This document shows, piece after piece, positions 44,755 to 53,897 of a stretch of DNA of 64,000 nt. Source of the DNA: CAWBBA01 sp963729795. GTDB lineage: Bacteria; Desulfobacterota; Desulfomonilia; Desulfomonilales; Desulfomonilaceae. The stretch covers positions 56,452 to 120,451 of the forward strand of contig CAVSPC010000021.1 of assembly GCA_963729795.1 (NCBI GenBank). Reading direction: 5' to 3'. The notes under the pieces are model-generated. The model made no database searches. It was not told where the DNA came from and saw only the letters and a list, made by a program, of their open reading frames with translations. The position numbers were made by a program, and so were the translations under genes. How positions within the stretch are numbered: the stretch's first letter is position 1; each line of letters begins with the position of its first letter.

Positions 44755-45876
44755 TTACCCGCACAAGGTTAGTGCATATTCTACTTCTTCACTTATTATA
44801 CTGTTGCCCGGCGGTCGGAGAGATGCCAGGATACCGCGAGCTTTATTCCCACCTATTCGGCCGAGCGCCCATACACACATTGCCCGCACTCGCTCGTCAG
44901 CGTTCTCTTCAAAGGCACGGGTCAGCTCCGGCACGTACTTCGTGTCCAGCGTATTACCCATGCAACGGGCTACGTTCATCTTCCAGCGCCAGATATCATC
45001 GACAGGCATATAGAACATGTGCGGCCAAATACGTTGCTCGAAATAAAGACGGTCCATCTGAAGCAGCTTCTCTAATCTGAAATCAGAGCTCTTCCTGGCG
45101 ACCTGCTCATTCTCCGGCAGGTCCGCAGCAAGCCAAGGAGCATTCCTGGGGCACACATTTTGACAGCGATCACAACCGTATACGTACAGCCCCATGGCTT
45201 CCCGTAAGTCTCGAGGGGTAATACCTGAGCCGTAGTAAGAGAGATAAGATATGCAACGCCGGGGATCGATGTGTCGAGGTCCTCTGAGCGCTCCCGTAGG
45301 ACACGACGCGATGCAGGAATTCTTGCACCAGCCAGGACAGCCAACTTCCAGCGTGGGCTGACCCGGCTCGTACTCTGCATCCACGACCACCGCTATGGGC
45401 AAAACCCAAGAACTTTGTCGTGCCACCGCGTTAGAATAGAAGAGGCAGTTCTTCCCGAACGTGCCCAAGCCGGCACGCGCCGCGGCCAGTCGATGAGGAA
45501 GGTGAAACGGTACCTTGGAATTAATGCCGTTCTTCCTTAAAAAAGAGCGAAATGCCTTGAGGCGCACAGCCAGTCCATCCTTGGTAATCCGATCGTCATC
45601 CAGATAGCACCGACCGAAAAACGGTTCCAGATTTCGGGGATAGCTCTTGCGGAAATATACCTCGATGAGCACTATGATGCTTCGCGCCTCCGGCATTACG
45701 TTCTTTGGATCAGTGCCCGCCATAAGGTCCAGTCCGGCCTCAATGGTCCAGGCGTACTCCGTCTCACGTTCCTTGAGTATTTTTCTCTGAGATTCAAACG
45801 GCTCCGCGGTGGTGAAGCCTACATCTTCGAAACCCAATTCACGGGCTCGGGTTATGATTTCATCGCGAGATAGCAT
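44755..45876 (-). CDS. QueG-like 4Fe-4S protein (epoxyqueuosine-reductase family paralogue)
   Basis: This 373-aa protein resembles QueG and related cobalamin-dependent reductases. It has an N-terminal QueG-like domain (RARELGFEDVGFTTAEPF), the AAARAGLGTFGKNCL motif, and two 4Fe-4S cluster sets, CIASCPTGALRGP with CISYLSY and CDRCQNVCPRN. The C-terminus carries HEAT-like helices (FEENADERVRAMCVWALGRI) as in QueG. True QueG reduces epoxyqueuosine in tRNA; this paralogue may act on another substrate, because no queuosine genes are nearby. The start ATG has GAGGAG. The gene is alone on the minus strand. Confidence 0.82.
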   Translation of the reverse strand: MLSRDEIITRARELGFEDVGFTTAEPFESQRKILKERETEYAWTIEAGLDLMAGTDPKNVMPEARSIIVLIEVYFRKSYPRNLEPFFGRCYLDDDRITKDGLAVRLKAFRSFLRKNGINSKVPFHLPHRLAAARAGLGTFGKNCLFYSNAVARQSSWVLPIAVVVDAEYEPGQPTLEVGCPGWCKNSCIASCPTGALRGPRHIDPRRCISYLSYYGSGITPRDLREAMGLYVYGCDRCQNVCPRNAPWLAADLPENEQVARKSSDFRLEKLLQMDRLYFEQRIWPHMFYMPVDDIWRWKMNVARCMGNTLDTKYVPELTRAFEENADERVRAMCVWALGRIGGNKARGILASLRPPGNSIISEEVEYALTLCG

Positions 45877-46080
45877 AGATTGCTCCTCATTTATATGACA
45901 GACCTATACGATCTTGAATGTCAGCAGTGATGATGATGCCACTGAATAGTGGCTAAATCTCGATTAGCTTGCTCATATTCGTGGCTCGAGCTTGATCGAT
46001 GATGATTCTACCCCACCTTTGGTCAGTTGGCGTCTCACAGAGAGTCGAAAAGTTTGGGGATTCTACAAGAGGAAGGGCTG

Positions 46081-47461
46081 TCACTCCTCCATCGATTTGC
46101 AACGACTCGCCCAGAACTTCGATGCAGCCCACAGACAATCGGCTAACCGGGAGACATCCTGGTGAACCAAAATGCCGAGTGCCCGGGCCTCTCGACGGAA
46201 TCGTTCGCATCCCTTTTCAAGCCCCATGAGCCAGAAACGAAACAAGCTTTCCACGTTCATCAGCCCTTTTTTTCAAGTCGGCAAGGTCAGGGGCGCCTTC
46301 CAGGCCGGCTACGAAGTGGATGAGCAGCACATCCACGTTTGGGTCATTCAAGACAGCCGAAACCGCCCGGCCAAAGACGGTATCTCGGCCATGCGAGGAC
46401 ACTGCCGGAAAAAGGTCTACGGGATTGGACACAGGCATCCAGGCGGGAAAGACCTCACCTAGGGCTTTGCTTGTTTCATCTGAAAGCTGGGCTACTGTAA
46501 GTCCGCGTTTTTCCAGCACGTCACAGGCGAGAATGCCCGCTCCGCCGCTCAAAGTAACTATAGCTGTACGGCAGGCAGGATTGACATGGCGGATCCCGGC
46601 CAAAGCATCGGCCACATCCATCATTTGAAATATTTCGTCGGCAAAGATGACCCCGGAACCTTCCAGGACGCTGGTCAATAGGCGGGAGTTGCCAGCGAGG
46701 CTGAACGTATGGCTCTTGGCAGCGACGGCTCCTGCTTTGCTTCTACCGCCCTTTAGAACCACGATAGGTTTGGTCGATCTTTGCACCATTTTGGCAAAGA
46801 GCCTTCCGCGAGGAATGGATTCCAGGTACAACGCGATCACATCCGTGTCAGGATCCTTCAGCAGGTACTCAAGCAGATCACATTCATCCACATCCGCCCT
46901 ATTCCCGATAGAGCAAGCCTTTGCCACTCCAATGCCCCTTCTGGCCAACTCAGTAAGGAAAATGGCAGACATCATGCCGCTCTGAACGATCAAAGAGATC
47001 GGGCCCGGAAGCAGGCCTTCTTTGCGCACGCCTGGATGCATAAACGTAAAGAAATACTCCTTGTGAACATCTACTATTCCCATGCAGTTCGGTCCCCAAA
47101 TTCGCATGCCTGCACGTTTTGCAATAGCGACGCACTGCTCCTGCAATGCTAGACCGTTTTCGCCGGTCTCGGCGAACCCTGCGCTTTCAATGATGACTCT
47201 TCGTACCCCTTTTTCAGCGCAGACTTCGAGCACGGAGCAGACCGATGCTGCCGGCACCAAGATGATTGCCAGGTCGATACGATCAGGGATGTCTTCCACG
47301 GAGGAAAAACAAGGAATGCCTTCAATTTCCTTATAGTTGCGGTTTACCGGATAAATTTCTCCTTTGAAACCGGATAGCAGATTACCGACCACAAAACTTC
47401 CTATGTTACGCTTGCTAGCCCCAACAACCGCTACGGAGTTGGGGCGAAAGAATACATCCAT
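46081..47461 (-). pseudogene. ADP-forming acyl-CoA synthetase, frameshifted near its end
   Basis: The frame from 47461 to 46217 encodes 414 residues of an ADP-forming acyl-CoA synthetase alpha-type protein: CoA-binding domain (VAVVGASKRNIGSF), ligase domain, and the SHTFSLAG segment with the phosphohistidine. It then stops after RGKLVSFLAHGA. Starting one base off, the sequence continues as FWLMGLEKGCERFRREARAL...GILVHQDVSRLADCLWAASK and stops at 46081, which is the normal C-terminus of the family. A one-base insertion near 46237 explains it. Either a real frameshift or a sequencing error. The fold up to the break is complete. Confidence 0.8.
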
Positions 47462-47499
47462 AGAACTCCCTCTCCCTAAAAATGGTCCTACTCGGCCCC

Positions 47500-47916
47500 T
47501 TAAGGCTTTACTGGATTTTTCTCAAAGACCTCTCTGGCTACGGTGAGGCCCTCGATACAAATCGGCATTCCGCCGTACGTGGACATTTGCAGGACTACTT
47601 CAGCTATTTCGGCCTTGCTGGCCCCGGTGCGGATCGCAGCAATAATGTGGCTTTTTAATTCATTGGTTCGATTCAACACACACAAGGCTGCCACTGCACA
47701 GAGTTCTCGCTCTCGCTGGGTCAACACATCACGCGCATAGAGATTTCCGAACACGTGATTAATGAAATCCGACGGTATGTCAAAGTACCCGAACAGCTCA
47801 TGGAGCAATTGAGTTCTTGTGCTGCCCACCAGTTTCTTGGACACGTCCGTAGGGTCGTCACCCGGACGGATGTCCGAAGCAATTGCCGCCTTCGTCTGAT
47901 CGTCTGGTATTACCAT
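47500..47916 (-). CDS. carboxymuconolactone decarboxylase (CMD) family protein
   Basis: This 138-aa protein matches the CMD/AhpD-like fold: LCVLNRTNELKSHIIAAIRT and GASKAEIAEVVLQMSTYGG are its hallmarks. The redox Cys pair of AhpD-type members is missing, so it belongs with the decarboxylase-like subgroup. The substrate is unknown; a gamma-carboxymuconolactone would fit aromatic catabolism. The start ATG at 47916 has AGGAG. It lies between the frameshifted synthetase gene and a 3-hydroxyacyl-CoA dehydrogenase gene on the same strand. Confidence 0.85.
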   Translation of the reverse strand: MVIPDDQTKAAIASDIRPGDDPTDVSKKLVGSTRTQLLHELFGYFDIPSDFINHVFGNLYARDVLTQRERELCAVAALCVLNRTNELKSHIIAAIRTGASKAEIAEVVLQMSTYGGMPICIEGLTVAREVFEKNPVKP

Positions 47917-47975
47917 ATCTGTCTCCTCTACTCACAGTCAGTTTTTTTGTGAACTTCTTTCACCGGGAACTTTGT

Positions 47976-48032
47976 AACCGGCACGGAGGCCGGTCTACCG
48001 GGATCATAGTAGAGCCGGCGTCCCTGCCGGTT
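47976..48032. repeat. GC-rich inverted repeat element
   Basis: ACCGGC-ACGGAG-GCCGGT and GCCGGCGTCCCTGCCGG form paired hairpins with an outer AACCGG/CCGGTT. The same GCCGGCGTCCCTGCCGG core occurs at 54452-54509. This is a dispersed intergenic repeat; it lies between the CMD-family gene and the second hydroxyacyl-CoA dehydrogenase. Confidence 0.65.
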
Positions 48033-48099
48033 GAGCCTGATGCCCGGTAAACCGCTTTCTCGCTGAACGGTTACCTTCTTTCACCTGGATATCGCGATT

Positions 48100-49041
48100 T
48101 CATACCGGATCAAAAGCCTGTATCTTTTCCAAGTGCTCAAGCATCTTGAGATACAGCTTGTCTCGCTTGATGAGGATTTCTTCTTCGGTGCGGCCTCCAT
48201 AATCGTAAATGCCCTTGGATGTCTTCGCTCCAAGTTGGCCTTGTTTCACTTTTTCCTCCACCAGAGGCACGATTCGATCATGACTCCTCATGATGTCAGC
48301 CACCAAGTCGAGGCCCGTGAAATCCACCGATTGCACAACCCCTACGATGGGAAGTCTAATCCCGAGGCTGGCCTTGACGGCCAAATCTATCTGTTCAGGC
48401 GTTGCCCACTCGTTCTCCAACATCTCCCATACGGCTTTTCCAATACTGTTTTGAATCCGATTGACGATGAAGGACGGAACGAATTTTTCCAGTATCAGGG
48501 GCTTTTTTCCAAGCCTCTTCATCAGGTCTGCAGTAAATGTGACTACCCTTGCATCGGTGTCCGGTCCGGGCACCACTTCCACCAAAGGGATGATATGTGG
48601 CGGAGCGAACCAGTGGGCGACAATTAGACGTTCCGGCGATTTTACTCGGGCGATCTCGAAGATGTTCAACGATGAGGTGTTGCTGGCCAGAACCGTATCT
48701 TGAGGGCAGATTTCGTCCAGTTGCCCAAACACGGCTCTCTTGATTTCGGGCACCTCGCTCACGGCCTCCAGGACAAAGTCTGCTTTTCGTGCGGACGCTG
48801 TCAGATCGGTTGATGGACGTATACGGGCCATGATCGCCGGTATATCATTTTGGGGTACTCGTCCGAACTCGGCCAAGGTGTGCAAATTAGTCCTTATGAG
48901 GGGCATAGCACGCGTAAGCGCCTGTTCGTTCAGATCCGTAAGATCCACTTCAATACCGGCCTGGGCAAAGACCTGGGCAATGGAATGCCCCATGACCCCA
49001 GCCCCGACTACCAGGACAGTCCCGACATTACCAGCATCCAT
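48100..49041 (-). CDS. 3-hydroxyacyl-CoA dehydrogenase (second copy)
   Basis: This is a 313-aa NAD-dependent 3-hydroxyacyl-CoA dehydrogenase with VVGAGVMGHSIAQVFAQAG at the N-terminus, the ASNTSSLN segment, and AHWFAPPHIIPLVEVVPGPD in the catalytic region, where the usual H-F-F-N-P is H-W-F-A-P. The altered catalytic neighbourhood and longer length suggest a different substrate from the copy at 10.9 kb, such as a substituted or aryl hydroxyacyl-CoA. The ATG at 49041 follows AGGAG with 8-bp spacing; a GTG at 49050 is closer than usual to the AGGAG. It is read away from the CoA-transferase gene. Confidence 0.9.
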   Translation of the reverse strand: MDAGNVGTVLVVGAGVMGHSIAQVFAQAGIEVDLTDLNEQALTRAMPLIRTNLHTLAEFGRVPQNDIPAIMARIRPSTDLTASARKADFVLEAVSEVPEIKRAVFGQLDEICPQDTVLASNTSSLNIFEIARVKSPERLIVAHWFAPPHIIPLVEVVPGPDTDARVVTFTADLMKRLGKKPLILEKFVPSFIVNRIQNSIGKAVWEMLENEWATPEQIDLAVKASLGIRLPIVGVVQSVDFTGLDLVADIMRSHDRIVPLVEEKVKQGQLGAKTSKGIYDYGGRTEEEILIKRDKLYLKMLEHLEKIQAFDPV

Positions 49042-49301
49042 GAAGGCCACTCCTGCTCATTGATATCTCTCCCGTGTAATTGACCTCACTCCGGTTTTGT
49101 ACCATTTGTTGAGTTGGAGGTATACTACTTTTACTGCTGGGATAGGGTCTTCCTATTTTGTCCAACTCTCGCCCTGTATTTAAAAGCGAATCGGTATTAT
49201 ACAAAGGCCGGATGCCATAGCGAAACCCTTGACAATGGCTAAGCAAACCGGGAGCCTGGCAGGACAGGAATCTAAAGCACATTTAGTCAGGAGTGGTTCA
49301 G

Positions 49302-51158
49302 ATGAATAGCTGGCAAGACAAATATGCGGCTAAACTTATCTCAGCGGCGGCGGCAGCCCAAAAGATCAAGAATGGAGACAGAATATACCTCGGCAGCCTA
49401 TGCTCGGAACCCAAGACAATAATACGAGCCCTGGAGGCATCCTCAGTTCAGGACGTAGAAATCGTGCAATTCATCGCGGGCTCCGAAGCTTCCCGATTGA
49501 CCGCAGGTGGATGGGAGAGGTTCAGGATTAAGACCTTCTTCGTGGGAGGCGGCACAACCGATTCCGGGGCGATGCCCGAGTACAACTATGTTCCGCTCTA
49601 TCACTCTCAGATTCCATTCTTCTTCCGAAATCGTCGTATTCCAATCGATGTTGCCATAATCCAGGTGGCCGAGCCGGACCGATTCGGCAGGTTCAGTCTC
49701 GGTATTTCGGTGGACTTCTCCGTTGCCGCAGTTGAAGCCGCTCGCCTGGTCATCGCCCAGGTCAATCCATTGATGCCACGCACCCACGGAGACACGTTCA
49801 TTCAGTTGGATCAAATAGATCATTTGGTGGATGCTGCAGAGCCGCTGGGGGAGTTGCCGGAAGAACCGCTCGGAGAACGAGAAAAGACCATCAGCGCTTA
49901 TTGTAGTGAACTTATCGAGGACGGTTCTATTGTGCAGTTCGGCTTCGCGGGGATTTCCAGAGGTCTCATGGACTTTCTCAAGGATCACCGACACCTCGGC
50001 CTTCACACTGAGATATTCAGCGATCCGCTCATTGACCTTGTTGAATCCGGAGTCCTTGACAATAGCACGAAGAAACTGTTTCGGGGAAAATCCCTCGCGA
50101 CCTCCTGCATGGGAACTCGGCGCCTGTACGATTTGGTACACGACAATCCGGTTGTGGAATTTTATCCATCCGATACCCTCCTGGATCCCGGCTTGATTGC
50201 CTCTCACGATCGTATGGTGGCAGTCAACGTGGCTATGCAGGTAGACCTCCGAGGCCAAATTCGGCAAGGTAACCCGGCGTGGACAGCCGTGGAAGGATCC
50301 GGCGGCGAGAGTGACTTCATGAGGGGCGCAAATCTGTCCAAGGGAGGCCGGTCAATCATTTGCATGCGATCCACGTCGCCCAAGAGCGGCAAGTCCAACA
50401 TAGTGCCTACATTTGGTCCCAAAGCTTCGGTCATGATGAATCGAGGGGATGCCAACTATATAATTACCGAGTACGGCATCGCATACTTGGGCGGCAGGTC
50501 TATCCGTGAGAGGGCCATGGCGTTAGTCGAGATCTCGCATCCGGATCACCGTGAGGGTTTGATGAAGTCGGCCCGCGAAATGGGATACGTTTACCCGAAT
50601 CAGATATATTACAGAATTTGCTCACCTGAATTGCGACGTCGTGTTCGTACTCAGCGGGTTTTCAAGGGCGGCATCAAAGGCAATGTAAGAGTGATCAAGT
50701 CCACGGATGAATCCATGCTGCGGGATCTTTTTTATAACCTTTCTGAAGAATCGGTATATTTCCGCTACTTCACTCCCCGTCGAAGTATGCCGCATAAGAA
50801 TCTCGAGCAATATGTAAATGTCACAGAGGAAGACGGGCTTTCGCTGGTCGTCACTATTGGCCCTAGAGAAGACCGAAAGCTTATTGCAGAAGCACGCTAC
50901 ATGATCGGTCCGGGCGACCCGTACCCTGAAGTGGCATTCATGGTGCACGAAAACTACCGGGGCCGCGGGATAGCAAGTGCGTTGCTCCACTACCTGATAG
51001 ACGTGGCCAAGGAACGTGGCATCGGTGGGTTTAGAGCTGAGGTTTTGATGTCCAATAGATCGATGATGCAGGTCTTCGAGAGACTACCATACGTGCTTCA
51101 CAAAAGTCTCGAAGAAAACATGCTGCTTCTGCAGTTCCAGTTCGATCAATTGAAATGA
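49302..51158 (+). CDS. acetyl-CoA hydrolase/CoA-transferase fused to a GNAT acetyltransferase
   Basis: This 618-aa protein has two parts. Residues 1 to about 430 form a CoA-transferase of the 4-hydroxybutyrate/acetate type (GGGTTDSGAMPEYN, HLGLHTEIFSDPLIDLVESG with the conserved Glu, and TAVEGSGGESDFMRGA). Residues about 465-618 form a GNAT domain with VRVIKSTDES at its start and the acyl-CoA-binding VHENYRGRGIASALLHYL motif. The transferase half should exchange CoA between a carboxylate and an acyl-CoA; the GNAT half may acetylate a protein, perhaps a synthetase. Similar fusions are known in this bacterial group. The ATG at 49302 follows AGGAG. It lies next to two energy-linked CoA genes. 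Confidence 0.88.
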   Translation: MNSWQDKYAAKLISAAAAAQKIKNGDRIYLGSLCSEPKTIIRALEASSVQDVEIVQFIAGSEASRLTAGGWERFRIKTFFVGGGTTDSGAMPEYNYVPLYHSQIPFFFRNRRIPIDVAIIQVAEPDRFGRFSLGISVDFSVAAVEAARLVIAQVNPLMPRTHGDTFIQLDQIDHLVDAAEPLGELPEEPLGEREKTISAYCSELIEDGSIVQFGFAGISRGLMDFLKDHRHLGLHTEIFSDPLIDLVESGVLDNSTKKLFRGKSLATSCMGTRRLYDLVHDNPVVEFYPSDTLLDPGLIASHDRMVAVNVAMQVDLRGQIRQGNPAWTAVEGSGGESDFMRGANLSKGGRSIICMRSTSPKSGKSNIVPTFGPKASVMMNRGDANYIITEYGIAYLGGRSIRERAMALVEISHPDHREGLMKSAREMGYVYPNQIYYRICSPELRRRVRTQRVFKGGIKGNVRVIKSTDESMLRDLFYNLSEESVYFRYFTPRRSMPHKNLEQYVNVTEEDGLSLVVTIGPREDRKLIAEARYMIGPGDPYPEVAFMVHENYRGRGIASALLHYLIDVAKERGIGGFRAEVLMSNRSMMQVFERLPYVLHKSLEENMLLLQFQFDQLK

Positions 51159-51519
51159 TCTCTGGAAGGCGGCAAATGCCTGAATCGAAGTGCGAACTCC
51201 GTAAGCACGCGGCTCTGTAGGAAGAAAAAAGTCTCCCGGGCTGAATCGAAGCAATTTCGATGGCAATGCCGGCAACCCTTTCAACCTCTCTTGCAGCGAA
51301 GGATTTTCGGCAAAATTCGCTGTATCTGTCCGTTTTTCTGACAGCCTGCAAAAAAGTTCGTGTCGGCAGGGTGTTGCGTAAAGCAATAATGGAGTGACAG
51401 AGGAGCCACAGAACGATGGCATTGGAGACCAGCCCGCGAGGCAGTAAAAAAATCAGTGTTGTGTTCCCCGAATTGCGGCAGGGGGCTGAAAATACCCCAA
51501 GCTCCTGCAGTAAGGAATT
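51159..51519. other. repeat-derived sequence downstream of the partner gene
   Basis: Here three minus-strand frames are open at once (51031-51555, 51084-51422 and the partner gene frame), with Phe/Leu/Cys-rich translations and no family match. Such multi-frame openness suggests a non-coding repeat element. No transposase signature was seen. Confidence 0.4.
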
Positions 51520-51739
51520 GATTAAGTATGGTGTCCCCAGAATTCCATGATTCAAAATTCAGTTCTGTTCTTCCTTTTCTATGGATGTCATACTTGTAAC
51601 CCTCTTCCCGCTCAGTATACGGATTGGAATTGAAGGAAATTAGATCAAACCCGCTCTTTTCATAGACATGCTGCTTGAATAGTTGGAGCTCGATCTCAAA
51701 CAAAATCGGATCTATGGTCGGCTGTGACGATTGTTCCAT
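51281..51739 (-). pseudogene. partner of the TIR-like gene, cut by a repeat element
   Basis: The ATG at 51739 has GAGG upstream, and the gene follows the TIR-like gene after 19 bp. The first ~65 codons (MEQSSQPTIDPILFEIELQL...YEREEGYKYDIHRKGRTELN type) read as an acidic, gene-like sequence. At about 51545 the TGGGGACACCATACTTAAT repeat begins. The remaining frame is then unrelated to the gene (Cys/Phe-rich, codon bias altered), and it stops at 51281. The original C-terminus is probably lost. I do not recognise the N-terminal family. It could be a defence cofactor, immunity protein or substrate of the TIR-like protein. Confidence 0.45.
51520..51545. repeat. REP-like half-site ending the TIR-partner gene
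   Basis: ATTAAGTATGGTGTCCCCAGAATTCC lies at the point where the partner gene of the TIR-like protein loses its normal sequence. The motif is shared with the perfect palindrome at 53273-53337 and with 56444-56470. Confidence 0.65.
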
Positions 51740-51758
51740 GCGTTCCTCACTCAAGGTG

Positions 51759-53036
51759 TCATGGGCATCTCAGGCAATGAGTGAAATTGAAGTCCATCCA
51801 AATTAAGTCAAAACACGGCTTCATCAGCTTTGCGGTTTTCTCACGATCGGAGAAGTCTGCTTCTGTTGAGATTGACAGTAGAGGTGGCGCAATATCACCT
51901 CCCATGAAGCAATGATCTATCCAAGACGCGCCCGGCAATTCAATGTTGCATTGTGGCAAGTTCAACAGCGCCATACCAACAAACCAAGGTCCATCTACTC
52001 CTACATTTTGCAGCATCATCAGATAGCGCGATACAATCTCACCTATTTCTCCCTGGATGGCCTCTATTCTTAGGAACATCTTGTCTGTCTGGCCATGTTG
52101 GTATGTCATCGAATATATCGAGGTTGCCTGAATTATGCCTGTGTTCCTTTCCAAGGTTACCACCGATTCGATTTCCTTGGACCGTGTCCTATCATCATTC
52201 ATCAAGTAAGAACTCGTTATCCTCGCGTTATTCCAACCGGCAGCACAAAGCGGCTTCATCCCGTGATCTGCTCCCTTGTAATGCTTTCCCCAGTCTAGAG
52301 GCTCTTGTAAAGGGCTTTGAGGAATAATGTATAGAGCCAAGGCAGGTCTATCGTTGAGGCTGAGGTAGAACTCATTCTTCTTGATTTTTTTGTGAAATTC
52401 GGATCTCTTTGCCTCGAATGCCTCCGTACGGTCTCGTTCCGACTTTGCCTTTTCAGCTTCTATCCCCTCGAATACGCCGTCTGCGATCATCATTTGAATG
52501 GCATGCTTGATCTTGTCCCTGACTTTCTCATGTTCTTGCCTTTTCTCAGCCTTGCCGATGTCAGGGTCCAGACTAAACTTCAGCGGGGCCCTGCGATGAG
52601 AGACGTTAAAGACTCTCCGATCAGGACTTCCATATTCAGTGTTCATTACCATTATCAACTGCCGATCCGACAGGACGGCGGACGCGTACCCGAGTTCGTA
52701 CATCACATTGGGATTAGGGAGGTACTTGGCGTTGGATCTAGTCTTCTTAGACCGCTGATTTTTTGCCTTGTGGTTTTTGGTCGAGCCCACGAATGTTACA
52801 TCCGCAAGGAAAACCTGACAGTTCCTAATTTTTGCCAGAATAGTGTCCACAATCGCAGGATGCCCGGGTACTCCGTCAGTATCATGATCTAGGCGAAACT
52901 CATCTCTGGGGGAATCCTCTATCGTGTAGTCTTTGTTCAGTGCCTTCACAGCGTCTTTGGCGGCATCCCTAATGAAGTAATGGTTGCACTTCTGGTCGGT
53001 ATCGCTTTGCCACGAGTAGAATATCGTAATTGTCAT
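51759..53036 (-). CDS. TIR-like nucleotide-binding protein, possible defence effector
   Basis: This 425-aa protein begins with TIFYSWQSD and continues with DTDGVPGHPAIVDTI (about residues 50-65), VFLADVTFVG (about 74-83) and PNPNVMYELGYASAVL (about 107-122). This is the layout of a TIR/SEFIR-like or nucleoside-deoxyribosyltransferase-like fold in which the Glu of ELGY is a candidate catalytic residue. The C-terminal ~250 residues form a second domain I do not recognise. Related proteins occur in anti-phage loci, but here the only neighbours are a small truncated partner and a HicBA pair. The start ATG at 53036 is followed directly by a signature beta strand, so it is sound. The defence role is inference. 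Confidence 0.65.
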   Translation of the reverse strand: MTITIFYSWQSDTDQKCNHYFIRDAAKDAVKALNKDYTIEDSPRDEFRLDHDTDGVPGHPAIVDTILAKIRNCQVFLADVTFVGSTKNHKAKNQRSKKTRSNAKYLPNPNVMYELGYASAVLSDRQLIMVMNTEYGSPDRRVFNVSHRRAPLKFSLDPDIGKAEKRQEHEKVRDKIKHAIQMMIADGVFEGIEAEKAKSERDRTEAFEAKRSEFHKKIKKNEFYLSLNDRPALALYIIPQSPLQEPLDWGKHYKGADHGMKPLCAAGWNNARITSSYLMNDDRTRSKEIESVVTLERNTGIIQATSIYSMTYQHGQTDKMFLRIEAIQGEIGEIVSRYLMMLQNVGVDGPWFVGMALLNLPQCNIELPGASWIDHCFMGGDIAPPLLSISTEADFSDREKTAKLMKPCFDLIWMDFNFTHCLRCP

Positions 53037-53272
53037 TGAGTGTCACTCCGGTTCGAGAAGTCAGCCCGCCTGATCACGGAGATTGTCTGTCGGACTTTCA
53101 TCACGAGCTATGAGATTTCCGAAAACCAGGTTGAGAAGCGTGACGTATATCTGAGGAACATTTTTTGCAGAAATCTAGAGGTGATCCGCTTTTCCTTCGC
53201 TCCACCCGGCCCGCCATTACCTCAAGGTGGCCGATAAATTCGTCGGAGTCAATCAGAAGCAGGCATCCTGGG

Positions 53273-53337
53273 AAATCTGGGGACACCTTACTTAATTCGG
53301 GTTGCGACCCCGGATTAAGTAAGGTGTCCCCAGATTT
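53273..53337. repeat. perfect 24-bp inverted repeat, REP-like hairpin
   Basis: AAATCTGGGGACACCTTACT plus TAAT (53273-53296) pairs perfectly with ATTAAGTAAGGTGTCCCCAG plus ATTT (53314-53337). The 17-base loop holds a further CGGG/CCCG pairing. The right arm ends at the HicA stop codon, so the hairpin may end that transcript. The half-site TTAAGTA(T/A)GGTGTCCC recurs at 51520 and 56444. Confidence 0.9.
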
Positions 53338-53560
53338 AAAGCAGCGCATTGAACTGGTCCACAGTAAGCCCGACGTCGTGAATTATGGCTCTTAGCGTTC
53401 CTTTGGCCACCTCGTTGTGGTCCGGAACCACGATCCTCCGGTGAGGGTAGCTCGACTGTCTCAGGACAATGTGGCTCCCTCGTTGATGATCCTTCTCATA
53501 GCCGCGTTTCCTTAGCGCCCGCACAACCTCGCGGCCGGACAGTTGGGGCAGCCGTGTCAA
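53336..53560 (-). CDS. hicA: HicA-family mRNA interferase toxin
   Basis: This 74-aa protein matches HicA: LSGREVVRALRKRGYEKDHQ, the RGSHIVLRQ segment with the catalytic His, and a VVPDHNEVAKGTLRAI tail. HicA toxins are dsRNA-binding-fold RNases that cleave mRNA and arrest growth. The gene follows hicB with a 4-bp overlap, the HicBA order found in some systems. It ends at a perfect palindromic repeat. The protein is complete, so the pair may be active. Confidence 0.85.
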   Translation of the reverse strand: MTRLPQLSGREVVRALRKRGYEKDHQRGSHIVLRQSSYPHRRIVVPDHNEVAKGTLRAIIHDVGLTVDQFNALL

Positions 53561-53769
53561 ATGGCTACCTCGACGAGTTCTTCGGCAATAGGAGGCGGAA
53601 TAGGCTCGTCATGTGCGGCAAGACTTTCAAGATATGCGGCTATGGCTTCCTTGGCGTTTTCGATCGCCTCCTGCCGGGTGCGACCTTGAGAGATACACCC
53701 TGGCAGTGACGGCACTCGTACCACGAAGACCCCGTCTTCATCCTGTTCAATTAAGATTCGGTATTTCAT
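53557..53769 (-). CDS. hicB: HicB-family antitoxin
   Basis: This 70-aa protein has the HicB partial RNase-H-like fold: YRILIEQDEDGVFVVRVPSL, PGCISQGRTRQEAIENAKEA and AIAAYLESL. It binds and neutralises HicA. It lacks the C-terminal DNA-binding domain of longer HicB proteins, so autoregulation may work differently. The ATG at 53769 has GAGG upstream. An upstream in-frame start at 53847 would add an Arg-rich extension and is unlikely. It is the first gene of the pair. Confidence 0.83.
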   Translation of the reverse strand: MKYRILIEQDEDGVFVVRVPSLPGCISQGRTRQEAIENAKEAIAAYLESLAAHDEPIPPPIAEELVEVAI

Positions 53770-53897
53770 TTTCTGCCTCGTCGATCCAGGCAAGAGCGGT
53801 GAACCGGTAAGTCGTCGAAGAAATGCGTTAGAGAAAAGAGGAATCAAGACTAGGGAGCACAGCTTTTCTGGCCTCCTCGCTCTTTAATGTACTGGTT

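Noticed and set aside
51031..51555. 174-codon minus-strand frame over the end of the CoA-transferase gene
   Set aside because: Overlaps a clear gene on the other strand and the repeat region; Arg/Ser/Leu-rich with no family match.
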